The notes beneath the pieces are model-generated. The model had not been told where the DNA came from. It did no database searches and was given only the letters and a program-made list of their open reading frames with translations. From Thiocapsa marina 5811 (GTDB lineage: Bacteria > Pseudomonadota > Gammaproteobacteria > Chromatiales > Chromatiaceae), in NCBI RefSeq assembly GCF_000223985.1, contig NZ_AFWV01000011.1, forward strand, positions 186,001-250,000: 64,000 nucleotides of DNA, written 5' to 3'. Both the position numbers and the translations under genes were made by a program. Of this stretch, positions 38,887 through 48,434 are shown piece after piece (position 1 is the stretch's first letter; each line of letters starts with the position of its first letter).

Positions 38887-40830
38887 ATGTCAACACCGGC
38901 TCTGGGACGTTTTGCGAAATATTCGCATACTCATAGAACTGTCTTGATAAAGTGGGTTCTGCCACTTCTTGTCATTGCACTTACCTGGTACGCATACAAC
39001 AAAGGCGCTACAGGCAGTCTTTTCTATGATGATTTATCTAATCTCTCGGCACTGACAAACCTAGAGACTCACGAAGCAATAAAGGTCTTTCTTTTTGACG
39101 GCTCTTCCGGTCCGACGGGTAGACCCCTCGCATTAGCAAGTTTTCTCCCCCACGCGCAAGGTTGGCCTGCGAGTCATATTACCGCTAGGCAGTTCAATTT
39201 TATTATCCATTTGTTCAATGGCGTTCTACTCGGGTGGCTCGGCTACGCTCTCCTAACGCTTGCGGATCAAACCTCCCCGCTTCGCTCCTATTTCATCGCA
39301 CTTTCTGCTGCGAGCATTTGGCTTTTTTCGCCCTTACTCGTCTCGACAAACTTAATACTCATCCAACGCATGACGAGTCTCTCCGCGCTGTTCGGACTCG
39401 TCGGTCTGCTTACTTATGTTTTGGGCTACAGACTCCTAGCAAATCACCCACGTACTGGCGTAACTATCCAACTCGGAGCGCTCGCTCTCTTCACCGCACT
39501 CGCCATCCTCTCAAAGGAGAGCGGCGCATTGTTTCCGATTTATGCGCTGGTGATCGAAGCAGGAATAGCAAAGTCCGCTTCGATCGCCGTCCCGATGCGA
39601 CGCCTAAGGTTAGGGATTCTTTACCTGCTTCTCATAGCCCTAGCGATTTATCTGATCAAAGAGCTTCCCAATGACTTGACAGCTCAGCTAGGCCACCGTG
39701 GCTTCTCCGTTTTGGAACGATTACGGACTCAGCCTGGAATCTTATGGGAATATATTCGGCTCGCAGTTGTTCCCGACCTGACTGCCTATGGCCCGTTCCA
39801 TGACGACGTAAAAGCAGCGAATAGTATGTGGTCGCCTTTGATAGCGACATCCGCGTTTATTATGCTGACTTGGTTGGCTCTCCGTATGCGTCTAAGGAGT
39901 CCGTGGCTGCTCTTCGCTATCCTTTGGTTCTTCGCTGGACACCTGATCGAGTCCACTACGATTCCGCTCGAACTGTATTTTGAGCACCGCAATTATATCG
40001 CCATTTTCGGCTTTTTCTTGGCGATCAGTTACTATGCGCTTACGGTTCCACAAAAATACCTGAAGCTCTCGGCCTCGGCGCTCGTGATCTACATCACGTC
40101 TCTTTGGACAGTATTGTTCATGCTAGCAAACATTTGGGGAAACCCTCTAGAGGCTGGCGAAAACTGGGTTCGAAATCATCCCGAATCTTCACGCGCCGCA
40201 ATGTCACTGAGCGCCCTCTACTACGAAGAACTTGGGGGTGAATCGACGGTGTCGCGACAAGTGCTCGATAGAGCAGCAGAAGCCTGCCCCTCATGTCTTG
40301 ACGTCCGAGTCCAATCACTGCTCTACGCGTGCGGAAATGAAGAAACAGCAGAAATATCAAATCGCTTTAAGAAGCTCCTTCTTGATGCTCGCACTGGCCT
40401 TGGTACCCCAGCCACTCTCGACAGTATCTACCCGCTAAGAGAGTTCGCAAATAAGGACCAATGCGCGCCAGTCACGCTTGATCAGATCATGCGTTTGATT
40501 CAATCCCTCTTGGACAATCCCGCATTCAACTCTGGAAGTTTCGGGATCCATCTCCATTATCTCGCCGCCTTGACTTCATACGACCTGGGCAATCAGGAAG
40601 AAGCAAGACGCTACCTGGCTGCCGCCGAGCGATCCGGAACTGCGTTCAACATCATCGGCCTCCGCGTTCAGATGCTCATGGATCAAGACAAAGTTTCGGA
40701 AGCGGTCGGGTTCTTAGAGTCAAAGAAGAATCCTAGCCACATCTCGGCACAAACGCGTGGCTATTGGAACGAGCAAATCGATGAGATGATTGAGAAAGTA
40801 CGCAATGCAGCAAACGCCGGAACTGAATGA
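38887..40830 (+). CDS. Multi-spanning GT-C-like membrane protein, candidate pilin glycosyltransferase
   Basis: 647 residues, about 10-12 membrane segments (35-455) then a soluble helical C-terminal domain (460-647) of TPR-like character. An acidic pair in GSLFYDDLSNLSAL in the first external loop, PTGRPLALASF and FEHRNYIAIFGF resemble GT-C lipid-linked-sugar transferases of the TMTC/ArnT kind. Position right after pilA matches the pilin glycosyltransferases (TfpO/TfpW) of Pseudomonas. Base composition is clearly AT-richer than the neighbours. Specific sugar and target are inferred. Confidence 0.65.
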   Translation: MSTPALGRFAKYSHTHRTVLIKWVLPLLVIALTWYAYNKGATGSLFYDDLSNLSALTNLETHEAIKVFLFDGSSGPTGRPLALASFLPHAQGWPASHITARQFNFIIHLFNGVLLGWLGYALLTLADQTSPLRSYFIALSAASIWLFSPLLVSTNLILIQRMTSLSALFGLVGLLTYVLGYRLLANHPRTGVTIQLGALALFTALAILSKESGALFPIYALVIEAGIAKSASIAVPMRRLRLGILYLLLIALAIYLIKELPNDLTAQLGHRGFSVLERLRTQPGILWEYIRLAVVPDLTAYGPFHDDVKAANSMWSPLIATSAFIMLTWLALRMRLRSPWLLFAILWFFAGHLIESTTIPLELYFEHRNYIAIFGFFLAISYYALTVPQKYLKLSASALVIYITSLWTVLFMLANIWGNPLEAGENWVRNHPESSRAAMSLSALYYEELGGESTVSRQVLDRAAEACPSCLDVRVQSLLYACGNEETAEISNRFKKLLLDARTGLGTPATLDSIYPLREFANKDQCAPVTLDQIMRLIQSLLDNPAFNSGSFGIHLHYLAALTSYDLGNQEEARRYLAAAERSGTAFNIIGLRVQMLMDQDKVSEAVGFLESKKNPSHISAQTRGYWNEQIDEMIEKVRNAANAGTE

Positions 40831-41341
40831 CCGCCGTGCAGTATAAGACTCGGGACGGGTCGCCCATCGCACCCTGTCCAGTTCGCATACACAAAAAGAA
40901 AGTGTTGAGGGATCGGGGACAGGAGGCATCGGAGGCATCGGGCATCGCGGGAGGCATCGGGGACAGGTCTTGACTTTTGACTTTCTTGAACAAGAAAAAG
41001 GCAGGTCTATTTAACAGCCACCTCGTCAGGACCAACCTCCTCGCGAGACCGCCCGCGTCTGCGAATCTCCATCCGGCGGCTCTGCTGAGGCAGGCCTACA
41101 CTTTTGATCGGCGAACCGCTCTCATCCGGTCAGCTACCCTCGTAGCAAAGCCGCCGAATCAGCCTCCATTGTCCCTAGTTGATCGCGCCTCGCACGAGCT
41201 CACATGAATGCGCCGATCGAGTACGAATCGTGGAATCCAGGGCTCCGTACGACGTATCGATATCGAGCCAAGCAAGTGTGTCGTCTGCGCCCGGAAACCC
41301 ACTCCGCCCTTATCATGTGACACCGGCCGTGCCCTTAGCCT
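40831..41341. other. Intergenic region with degenerate GAGGCATCGGGGACAG repeats
   Basis: No gene seen. 40911-40970 holds three or four imperfect GAGGCATCGG units ending in GGGACAGGTCTTGAC, the reverse complement of the junction motif found at 33266 and 35960. Confidence 0.6.
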
Positions 41342-42292
41342 ATGCTGCACCAGGAGAACACAAACTCCAGAACGGAAGATATCGGCGAGGCGATCTTGAG
41401 CAACTCTCTCCCCCCGGAATATCAAATAGCGGGTACGGTACCCCTGTCGGTGATCCTCCCGGCAAAGAACGAAGGCGTCTCACTCCAGGGGCTGCTGCCT
41501 CGACTCCGAGCCACCCTGCCCCGAGCCGAGCTGATCCTTCTCGACGACGGTTCCACCGACCGGACCGCCGACATCGCGCTCGCTCACGGCGCCCGGGTCA
41601 TCTCGCACCCCTACAGCCTGGGCAACGGCGCCGCCGTCAAGGCCGGGGCACGCGCGGCGACCGGTGAGGTCCTCGTGTTCATGGACGCCGACGGACAGCA
41701 CTCCCCGGCCGACATCCCGCGTATCCTCGCCACGCTCGACGAAGGTTACGACATGGTCGTCGGCGCGCGCGGCAACGGGTCCCAAGCCAGCGTCGGCCGG
41801 TCGCTTGCCAACGGCTTCTACAATTGGTTCGCGACCCTGATCACCGGTCACAAGATCATGGACCTCACCTCCGGCTTCCGCGCGGTCCGTGCGGAGCGCT
41901 TCAAGCGCTTTCTCTATCTTCTGCCGAACGGCTTCTCTTACCCGACGACCATCACCATGGCCTTCTTCCGCTCCGGCTACCCGGTCGGCTATGTCCCGAT
42001 CCACGCCGGCGAGCGCACCGGGACCAGCCACATCCGTCCGTTGCGAGACGGGGTGCGATTCCTGCTGATCATGTTCAAGGTCGCCACGCTCTACTCTCCG
42101 CTGAAACTCTTCTTTCCCGTCAGCTTGGCCTTCTTCGCGACCGGAATCGGCTACTATCTCTATACCTTTCTGACCCTGGGCCGGTTCACGAACATGAGCG
42201 CGCTTCTCCTCACCGCAGCCGTCATCGTCTTCATGATGGGCTTGGTCTCGGAGCAGATCACGGCGCTGAATTATCGCGAGGGTGATCGGTGA
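41342..42292 (+). CDS. Family 2 glycosyltransferase, DPM1-like, with C-terminal membrane anchor
   Basis: 316 residues. PLSVILPAKNEGVSLQGLLPRL, LLDDGSTDRTADIA and VFMDADGQHSPADI (DxD) define a GT2 domain at 35-265. Two hydrophobic segments (about 255-275 and 285-305) anchor it. The family typically transfers sugars from nucleotide donors to polyprenyl phosphate or lipid-linked glycans. The start is uncertain: TTG 41395, after GAGG, would give a shorter product beginning at SNSLPPEY. It opens the polysaccharide locus. Confidence 0.88.
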   Translation: MLHQENTNSRTEDIGEAILSNSLPPEYQIAGTVPLSVILPAKNEGVSLQGLLPRLRATLPRAELILLDDGSTDRTADIALAHGARVISHPYSLGNGAAVKAGARAATGEVLVFMDADGQHSPADIPRILATLDEGYDMVVGARGNGSQASVGRSLANGFYNWFATLITGHKIMDLTSGFRAVRAERFKRFLYLLPNGFSYPTTITMAFFRSGYPVGYVPIHAGERTGTSHIRPLRDGVRFLLIMFKVATLYSPLKLFFPVSLAFFATGIGYYLYTFLTLGRFTNMSALLLTAAVIVFMMGLVSEQITALNYREGDR

Positions 42293-42527
42293 ACCAAAGA
42301 CATGCGCTAACATGACGTCCCCGGGCTCATGGCGTCGTCGGTCGGAGCCGCTGCTTGATGAACGCCGGCGGCGCGGACTCGGGTATCTTCAACATCCTCG
42401 ATCGGCGGGCGCAATTTCAGGGCGTCTTCGGGCAGCAACCGCGGCCAGCGGTTCAACCTAAAGCGCCGACCGGATCCACTCCGCCGAAGGCCGCTTAAAC
42501 GATGATTCACGACTACGAAGTCACACC

Positions 42528-43088
42528 ATGACGACTCTGGCCCCGCTCCACTTCGTTTCCGTCGATGACTATCTGGCCAAAGAGGATGGGGCGGATATCC
42601 GTCACGAATATATCGATGGTCAGCTCTATGCGATGACCGGCGCGAGCCGCAACCATGGCCTGATCGTCGGCAATCTTTACGCACTGTTGCACCCGCTGCT
42701 GCGAGGCACACCCTGCCAACTCTTCGCCAGCGACATGAAAGTTCGGTTGCGGATCAACCATCAGGATATTTTCTACTATCCCGACCTGCTTCTGAGCTGC
42801 GACAAGAACGACCGCGCAACCTACTATTGCAGTCAACCCTGCCTACTCGTGGAGGTGTTGTCGGACTCCGCTGCACGTATCGATCGGCGCGAGAAACTCT
42901 GGGCTTACCAGAGCATTCCGAGCCTGCAGGAATACCTCTTGGTCTCGCAGACGGCCCGCGAGGTTCAGACCCACCGCCGCAAGCGGGACTGGGCGCCCGA
43001 GACCTTTACCAATGGCCCCCTCCGGCTCGAGTGCCTTGATGTCGAAGTACCGTTGGATGTGATTTACGAGGACGTGCCGGCACTTTGA
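42528..43088 (+). CDS. Uma2-family (DUF820) putative restriction-like endonuclease
   Basis: 186 residues. FVSVDDYLAKEDGADIRHEYIDGQLYAM, YPDLLLSCD and LVEVLSDSAARIDRREKLWAYQSIPSLQEYLLV are Uma2 signatures; Glu in RHEYIDG, Asp in YPDLL and Glu in LVEVLS make the PD-(D/E)XK-like site. Function in vivo is unknown; such genes are numerous in cyanobacteria and Chromatiaceae. It interrupts two glycosyltransferase genes and is probably not part of polysaccharide synthesis. Confidence 0.92.
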   Translation: MTTLAPLHFVSVDDYLAKEDGADIRHEYIDGQLYAMTGASRNHGLIVGNLYALLHPLLRGTPCQLFASDMKVRLRINHQDIFYYPDLLLSCDKNDRATYYCSQPCLLVEVLSDSAARIDRREKLWAYQSIPSLQEYLLVSQTAREVQTHRRKRDWAPETFTNGPLRLECLDVEVPLDVIYEDVPAL

Positions 43089-43100
43089 TGCCTATCCATA

Positions 43101-44333
43101 ATGCCTGACCCTAAACCACGCCTGCTCGTTCTGACCTCGACCTTTCCGCGCTGGCGCGACGATGTCGAGCCGCCGTTCGTCTTCGAGCTGAGCCGACGCC
43201 TGACGGATGCCTTCGACATCACCGTTCTGACGCCGCGCGCTCCGGGTAGCTTGGAATGCGAAACACTGGACGGACTGCACGTCATCCGCTTCCCCTATTT
43301 CATCCGGCGCTGGGAGAATCTCGCCACACACGGCGGCGGGATCCTCAACCGCCTGCGTGCCAATCCACTCAACTATCTGTTGGTGCCGCCTTTCTTGATC
43401 GGCCAAACCTGGGCACTGATCCGTGTGCTGCGGCGGAGCCACTGGGACCTAATTCACGCGCATTGGCTGATCCCGCAAGGGATTGTCGCGCTTATCGCAC
43501 GACGGCTGGCTCGGCATCCGGTGCCCTCGGTGTGCACCTCGCACGGCGGCGATTTGTTCGCCCTGCGCGGCCGACTCTTTCGGGCAATGAAGCGCGCGGT
43601 TCTTCGCGCAAGTGCTCGGATCTCCGTGGTCAGCGCCGCGATGCGAGACGAGGTGCTCGCACTCGGGATCGACGCGGAGAAGGTCGAGGTGATCCCGATG
43701 GGCGTGGATCTGCACAAACGCTTCACGCCGGACCCGCGTGTTGCCCGTGAAGCCAACGCGTTGCTGTTCGTCGGACGCCTGGTCGAGAAGAAAGGGGTGG
43801 ACTTACTGTTGCAGGCCCTGCCGCAAGTGTTGCAAGCCTATCCCGACACGCATCTGACCATCGCGGGCGGCGGCCCGCTTGAGCCCGAGTTGCGCCTCCT
43901 GGCCGATGCATCGGGGATCGGAGACCATGTCGACTTTCGCGGGATGGTCGCGCAATCCGATCTTCCCGACCTCTATCGTCGCGCGACGCTGTTCGTCGCG
44001 CCTTTTCGGGTGGCTGGCAGCGGGGATCAGGAGGGGTTCCCGCTGGTTCCCCTGGAAGCCATCGGTTGCGGCTGTCCACTCGTCTGCGGGGAGATCGTCG
44101 CCTTCGGAGAGGTCATCCGGCACGATCGGGAGGCCATTCTGATTCCGCCCGACGATCACGCCGCCCTTGCGAAGGCGGTCATCGCGCTGCTCGGCGACCC
44201 GGCCCGTCGGGACCGACTCGCCGCCGATGCACGCGCACGCTGTCGAGAATCCTTCGACTGGGACTCGATCGCGATCCGCTATGCCGGCTTGCTGAAGAAT
44301 GCGCTGCCGCCGAGCGACGTGAAGCCGACTTAA
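43101..44333 (+). CDS. Family 4 glycosyltransferase
   Basis: 410 residues, GT-B fold. The N-terminal half starts RLLVLTSTFPRWRDDVEPPFVFELSRRL and has HAHWLIPQGIVA and SHGGDLFALRG. The C-terminal half has VGRLVEKKGVDLLLQAL and the EGFPLVPLEAIGCGCP retaining-transferase motif (E-x7-E). It probably adds a hexose to a lipid-linked glycan. It starts 12 bp after the Uma2 gene. Acceptor and donor unknown. Confidence 0.93.
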   Translation: MPDPKPRLLVLTSTFPRWRDDVEPPFVFELSRRLTDAFDITVLTPRAPGSLECETLDGLHVIRFPYFIRRWENLATHGGGILNRLRANPLNYLLVPPFLIGQTWALIRVLRRSHWDLIHAHWLIPQGIVALIARRLARHPVPSVCTSHGGDLFALRGRLFRAMKRAVLRASARISVVSAAMRDEVLALGIDAEKVEVIPMGVDLHKRFTPDPRVAREANALLFVGRLVEKKGVDLLLQALPQVLQAYPDTHLTIAGGGPLEPELRLLADASGIGDHVDFRGMVAQSDLPDLYRRATLFVAPFRVAGSGDQEGFPLVPLEAIGCGCPLVCGEIVAFGEVIRHDREAILIPPDDHAALAKAVIALLGDPARRDRLAADARARCRESFDWDSIAIRYAGLLKNALPPSDVKPT

Positions 44334-44526
44334 CCCGCAAGGCCAACGGCCGGATGCTGAGTGTGCTCGGACACGATGACACACCTATCCGCGCGTATGT
44401 GCAGAGCGATGCCGGACCGGATCAATCTGTCTCCCATGCGAAGGACTACAGCCAAGGAAACTCGGTCGACCTCGGGGGTGTATTCCCGAATCCCGTGGCG
44501 AGCCGCCAATTAATGAGTTAGCTGTT

Positions 44527-45273
44527 TCAATCATCGGTCTTGATCGCAACCGCTACTAAACCGTCTCCCCAATCGTATCGATAAAACACCCGCTGAAGTG
44601 CTAAAAACGGACGATACGCGCTTTCACTGATCAACCCCAGAACTTTGCCCGCTGACTTCGGCTGACTGTAACTGCTTTGAAGGCTACGCTGCACACGGCC
44701 TTTCGCCTCATCGGCGGACGCTCTCTCGAACAAACAATTGGAAAGCCGTCGACTGAGCTCAGTCAACGGAAATCCATAGTTCACAATCCTCTCAACGCGA
44801 TAACCTGCCCCGCTCAGCAAGTCCAGCAAATCCGCGCGCTCATACCGCTTAATATGCCCAACGCGCTCGTCAGACTGCCCGAACTTATGCTTATGCGCAG
44901 GAACCGAAACCATCAGTATTCCACCGGGGCGAAGCCGGCGGCTCCAGCTCGACAAGGACTGATAATCATCGGCAATATGCTCCAGCACCTCGAAGGCGAA
45001 CAGATATTCGAAAAGCGGATCGGCATCCTCATCGACGGCGAAGTTCTCGATAACCTCAATACGATCCCCATAGGATCCGAGATTCCGACGCAGATATTGC
45101 CGGCTATTTAAATCCAAATCGTAGCAGCATCCCCAATAGCCACGATCGAGAAACAAACGTGTCATGAGACCAATCCCTGCACCAACTTCCAGGAATCGGC
45201 CGGACGCCCACTTTTCGCTCAGATCGAGCACACAGCCCTGGCGCAGGGCCAGCTTAGGCGATCGGCAGGCCAT
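44527..45273 (-). CDS. Class I SAM-dependent methyltransferase
   Basis: 248 residues. SAM motif I is FLEVGAGIGLMTRLFLDRG (about 28), an acidic end of motif II in CYDLDLNSRQYL, and LFAFEVLEHIADDYQSL, GGILMVSVPAH are motifs of type-11/23 methyltransferases. The C-terminal 70 residues are helix-rich and may bind the glycan or lipid substrate. It is encoded opposite to the preceding GT4 and 54 bp from the next minus-strand gene, suggesting a two-gene unit. Confidence 0.88.
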   Translation of the reverse strand: MACRSPKLALRQGCVLDLSEKWASGRFLEVGAGIGLMTRLFLDRGYWGCCYDLDLNSRQYLRRNLGSYGDRIEVIENFAVDEDADPLFEYLFAFEVLEHIADDYQSLSSWSRRLRPGGILMVSVPAHKHKFGQSDERVGHIKRYERADLLDLLSGAGYRVERIVNYGFPLTELSRRLSNCLFERASADEAKGRVQRSLQSSYSQPKSAGKVLGLISESAYRPFLALQRVFYRYDWGDGLVAVAIKTDD

Positions 45274-45327
45274 AATTATGTGCCTCTTTGAGGAGTGATC
45301 ACTGCGCCTCTCGATCTAGCGATCGTT

Positions 45328-46464
45328 TCAGTTTTGGCACGCAGCAAGACCGGTATGGAGTACCGCATCCGCCAAAAGCTGCTCCAGTCGCCCCGCCTGA
45401 TCACGCCAACTCGGGATCGACACGCGCAGTACCGTCGGCTCGGACAACTGACCTCGCAGCCGTCGGTCGAGATCCTCGTCGTCTCCAGGCGCATACAGGC
45501 ACTCGGGATAGGCGGCCAATGTGCGCTCCAGCGCACCGAGGCGGGTCGTCAACAGCGGCGTACCGCATGCGAGAATCTCAAAAGCCTTCTGCGGAAAGGC
45601 ATAGCGTCCGAACGCGGTATCGATCATCGGCACGACCGCCAAATCGAGCGCGCTGAAGAAATCAGGCATCGCATCATGGGCGATCCGACCCAGCCAGTGA
45701 ATACGTGGATGCCGGGGCGGCGGATGGCGCGGGTCGATATCCCCTGCAAGGGCAAGATGGAGCGACGGATCTTCGGCACTCAAGCGCAGAAACGAGGCAT
45801 ACACGTGATCGATGCCCCGGTTACGGCTCAGACTCCCCGACACCCCGACCAACCGCACCATCGGCGGCAGACCGAAACGTTCGCGAGCAGCCAAAGGGTC
45901 ACGCGGATAGAAGCGCGCCGGATCGATGGTACTCTCAAGTGTGATCGCCGGAACGCCCGGCGCCAGCGTCTGCACATATTCCGCCAAGAGTTCACTCACT
46001 GCCCCGATCCCACTCGCACCGCGCAATGCGCGCCGATACAACGACTTCATACCTGGGATTCGAGCCAACCCGAAGGCCTCATAATTATCGTAGAGGTCCA
46101 AGACATAGGGGACGCCCAGCCGCTTGGCGGCATTCCGCGTGAGGATGACATGCGGGGCATCGGAGCCTCCGAGCAGCACATCCGGCTGAAAGGCTTGCAG
46201 CTCGGCGATCAGCGACCGCCAATACCCCGGCAAGCCCCCGACCAACCAAGGGCCGGCCTGAAAGCCCACCCAGACCAACGAGCCAGGCGAATCGACCTGA
46301 TCAACGCGGCGTTCGGGCTCTCCGGGATGATAGTTGAGACAGAGCGCCAAGACCGCATGGCCGGACTCCGCCAAGCCGCGAGGCAGCTCGTAGAGCCGCG
46401 CATAGCGGTCCCTGATCACGTCGTGCCCCATATAGCGGCGCTTCCAGAGCACGGCGATGCGCAT
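45328..46464 (-). CDS. Family 4 glycosyltransferase
   Basis: 378 residues from ATG 46464 (MRIAVLWKRRYMGHDVIRDR), chosen because GGGAG lies 9 bp upstream; in-frame ATGs at 46473 and 46488 are alternatives. VGVSGSLSRNRGIDHVYASF, LAGDI, HWLGRIAHDAMPDFFSALDLAVVP and YAFPQKAFEILACGTPLL are the GT4 C-terminal signature with the EILACG acidic residue. It lies upstream of the methyltransferase at 44527. Confidence 0.9.
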   Translation of the reverse strand: MRIAVLWKRRYMGHDVIRDRYARLYELPRGLAESGHAVLALCLNYHPGEPERRVDQVDSPGSLVWVGFQAGPWLVGGLPGYWRSLIAELQAFQPDVLLGGSDAPHVILTRNAAKRLGVPYVLDLYDNYEAFGLARIPGMKSLYRRALRGASGIGAVSELLAEYVQTLAPGVPAITLESTIDPARFYPRDPLAARERFGLPPMVRLVGVSGSLSRNRGIDHVYASFLRLSAEDPSLHLALAGDIDPRHPPPRHPRIHWLGRIAHDAMPDFFSALDLAVVPMIDTAFGRYAFPQKAFEILACGTPLLTTRLGALERTLAAYPECLYAPGDDEDLDRRLRGQLSEPTVLRVSIPSWRDQAGRLEQLLADAVLHTGLAACQN

Positions 46465-46841
46465 GCCGGACATCTCCCATCTCTTCACATGCCATGAATT
46501 CGAGGATTGGCGGACGGCGCTTCAGCCGATCGCGGTGTCTGTCCGTAAATAAGCGATTGAAAGCGACCCATCAGAAACCTCTCGCGACGCATGCCACCAT
46601 TAAGCACGCACCGCATGGGACTGAAGCGCCATTGAATCAGACTGACCCACCCTAGGTCGAAGACTTACAATGACGAGACCGTTCTTTCTTTCTCACACTC
46701 TCATCGACCCTGGGCATTCGCCGAAAATCCGATGTCTTCCGAATGCCTTCCGCATCAGACGCATCTCTTCAACAGACTGGTTTCAGAAGATCGCCATCAC
46801 CCGTGCTACGATAGCACATCGCTATAAATCCGGCCCCGTCG
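46465..46841. other. Divergent promoter region
   Basis: 377 bp between the minus-strand GT4 and the plus-strand flavoprotein. Contains the palindrome GTGCTACGATAGCAC (46803-46817) directly before TATAAA (46823-46828), a candidate operator and -10. No gene seen. Confidence 0.5.
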
Positions 46842-48278
46842 ATGACAACATCCCACCACCGCTTTCTCATCCTCGGCGCCGGTCCGACCGGGCTCGGTGC
46901 CGCACTGCGTTTGCTTGAGCTCGGCGAATCCGATTTCTTGCTGATCGAGGCCCAAGCCGGCGCCGGCGGTCTCGCGGCCTCCTTCCTCGACGAGCAGGGC
47001 TTCACCTGGGATTTAGGCGGGCACGTCCAGTTTTCGCACTACCGCGCCTTCGACCGCTACATGGACCTGGCGCTCGGCCACGAGGGCTGGATCGAACATC
47101 AGCGCGAGAGCTGGGTTTGGATTCGCGATCGCTTCGTTCCCTACCCACTGCAATACAACCTGCACCGCCTCCCGCCGGAAGAGCGCTGGCAGTGCGTCGA
47201 GGGACTTCTGAGTATCGCCGGCCACGAACCCGCCGCGCAGCCTATCCCCGCAACGGCGCGCGATTTCGACGAATGGATGCTCGCCACCTTCGGCCAAGGC
47301 ATCGCCGACGTCTTCCTGCGCCCTTATAATTTTAAGGTCTGGGCCTATCCTCCGGACATGATGAACGCCACCTGGATCGGTGAGCGCGTTGCCCTGCCGG
47401 ATCTGCGGACTGTGCTCAAAAGTCTCTGCCTGGGCGAAGACAACCTCAGTTGGGGACCAAACAATCGTTTCCGCTTCCCGAAACGGGGTGGCACCGGTGC
47501 CATCTGGACGAGTTTAGCCGGACGAATCCCCGACGCTCATCTGCGCTTCGGCGATGCCGTCGCAGCGCTGGATACGTCTCAGCACATCCTGACGACCGCA
47601 AGCGGTAACCGCTTCGGCTATGACCAATTAATCAGCACCCTACCGCTCGATCGCCTGGCCCTGCTCATCGGAGACCCCGAGCTCGTCGCACAAACCGCGA
47701 GGCTCAAATACTCCAGTGTCCACGTCATCGGCATCGGTCTGCGCGGCCAACCACCAGAATCGCTGCGCACCAAATGCTGGATGTATTTTCCCGAGGACAA
47801 CTGCCCCTTCTATCGGGTCACTGTCTTCAGCAACTATAGCCCCGAGAACACGCCTGACCCCGGCGTCACCTGGTCGCTGATGGCGGAAGTCTCCGAAAGC
47901 CCATGCAAAGCAGTCGATGCCTCTCGCGTTCTCGATGACGTCGTTCAGGGTCTGCTCGCCACTCGATTGATCGCCAACCCCGCCGACATCCTCAGCCGCT
48001 GGTATCGACGACTGGAGCACGGGTATCCCACCCCATCCGTCGATCGCGATTCGATCCTCGAACAGGTCCTGCCCGCGTTAGAGACTCGACACATTTACTC
48101 CCGCGGGCGGTTTGGTGCCTGGAAATACGAGGTCAGCAACCAGGATCACGCGATGATGCAGGGCGTCGAGATCATCGAGCGACTGGTCAACGGCCGAGAG
48201 GAACTGACGCTCAACCGAGCCGAACTCGTCAACGGGCGCTATAACGAGGATCCGTATCCGGAGTGGGGCAGAGGGTGA
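46842..48278 (+). CDS. FAD/NAD(P)-binding protein, UDP-galactopyranose-mutase/amine-oxidase-like
   Basis: 478 residues. RFLILGAGPTGLGAALRLLELGE is the dinucleotide-binding start; GAGGLAASFLDEQGFTWDLGGHVQFSHY and FVPYPLQYNLHRLP are seen in UDP-galactopyranose-mutase-like and protoporphyrinogen-oxidase-like proteins of polysaccharide loci. DEWMLATFGQGIADVFLRPYNFKVWAYPPDMM strengthens this. It could make an unusual sugar isomer for the polymer. The start lacks a strong RBS. It stands alone on the plus strand facing the tagF-like gene. Confidence 0.82.
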   Translation: MTTSHHRFLILGAGPTGLGAALRLLELGESDFLLIEAQAGAGGLAASFLDEQGFTWDLGGHVQFSHYRAFDRYMDLALGHEGWIEHQRESWVWIRDRFVPYPLQYNLHRLPPEERWQCVEGLLSIAGHEPAAQPIPATARDFDEWMLATFGQGIADVFLRPYNFKVWAYPPDMMNATWIGERVALPDLRTVLKSLCLGEDNLSWGPNNRFRFPKRGGTGAIWTSLAGRIPDAHLRFGDAVAALDTSQHILTTASGNRFGYDQLISTLPLDRLALLIGDPELVAQTARLKYSSVHVIGIGLRGQPPESLRTKCWMYFPEDNCPFYRVTVFSNYSPENTPDPGVTWSLMAEVSESPCKAVDASRVLDDVVQGLLATRLIANPADILSRWYRRLEHGYPTPSVDRDSILEQVLPALETRHIYSRGRFGAWKYEVSNQDHAMMQGVEIIERLVNGREELTLNRAELVNGRYNEDPYPEWGRG

Positions 48279-48434
48279 AACACTGCCAGCGGAACCGGTA
48301 CGAATGACCAGGCAAGGACAACCGGGCTGCCAGGCCCGCCGGCTTTAGTCAGCTCCTGGGGACCAGTGAAGCCCTGTAGGTACGGTGTGTAGAATCGGAA
48401 CCGCCGAGCGCTTGCCGTAGGTGGCTCGGCGCTA

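Noticed and set aside
42307-42711. Minus-strand frame between GT2 and Uma2 genes
   Set aside because: No start signal, overlaps the Uma2 gene, and contains no recognisable domain.
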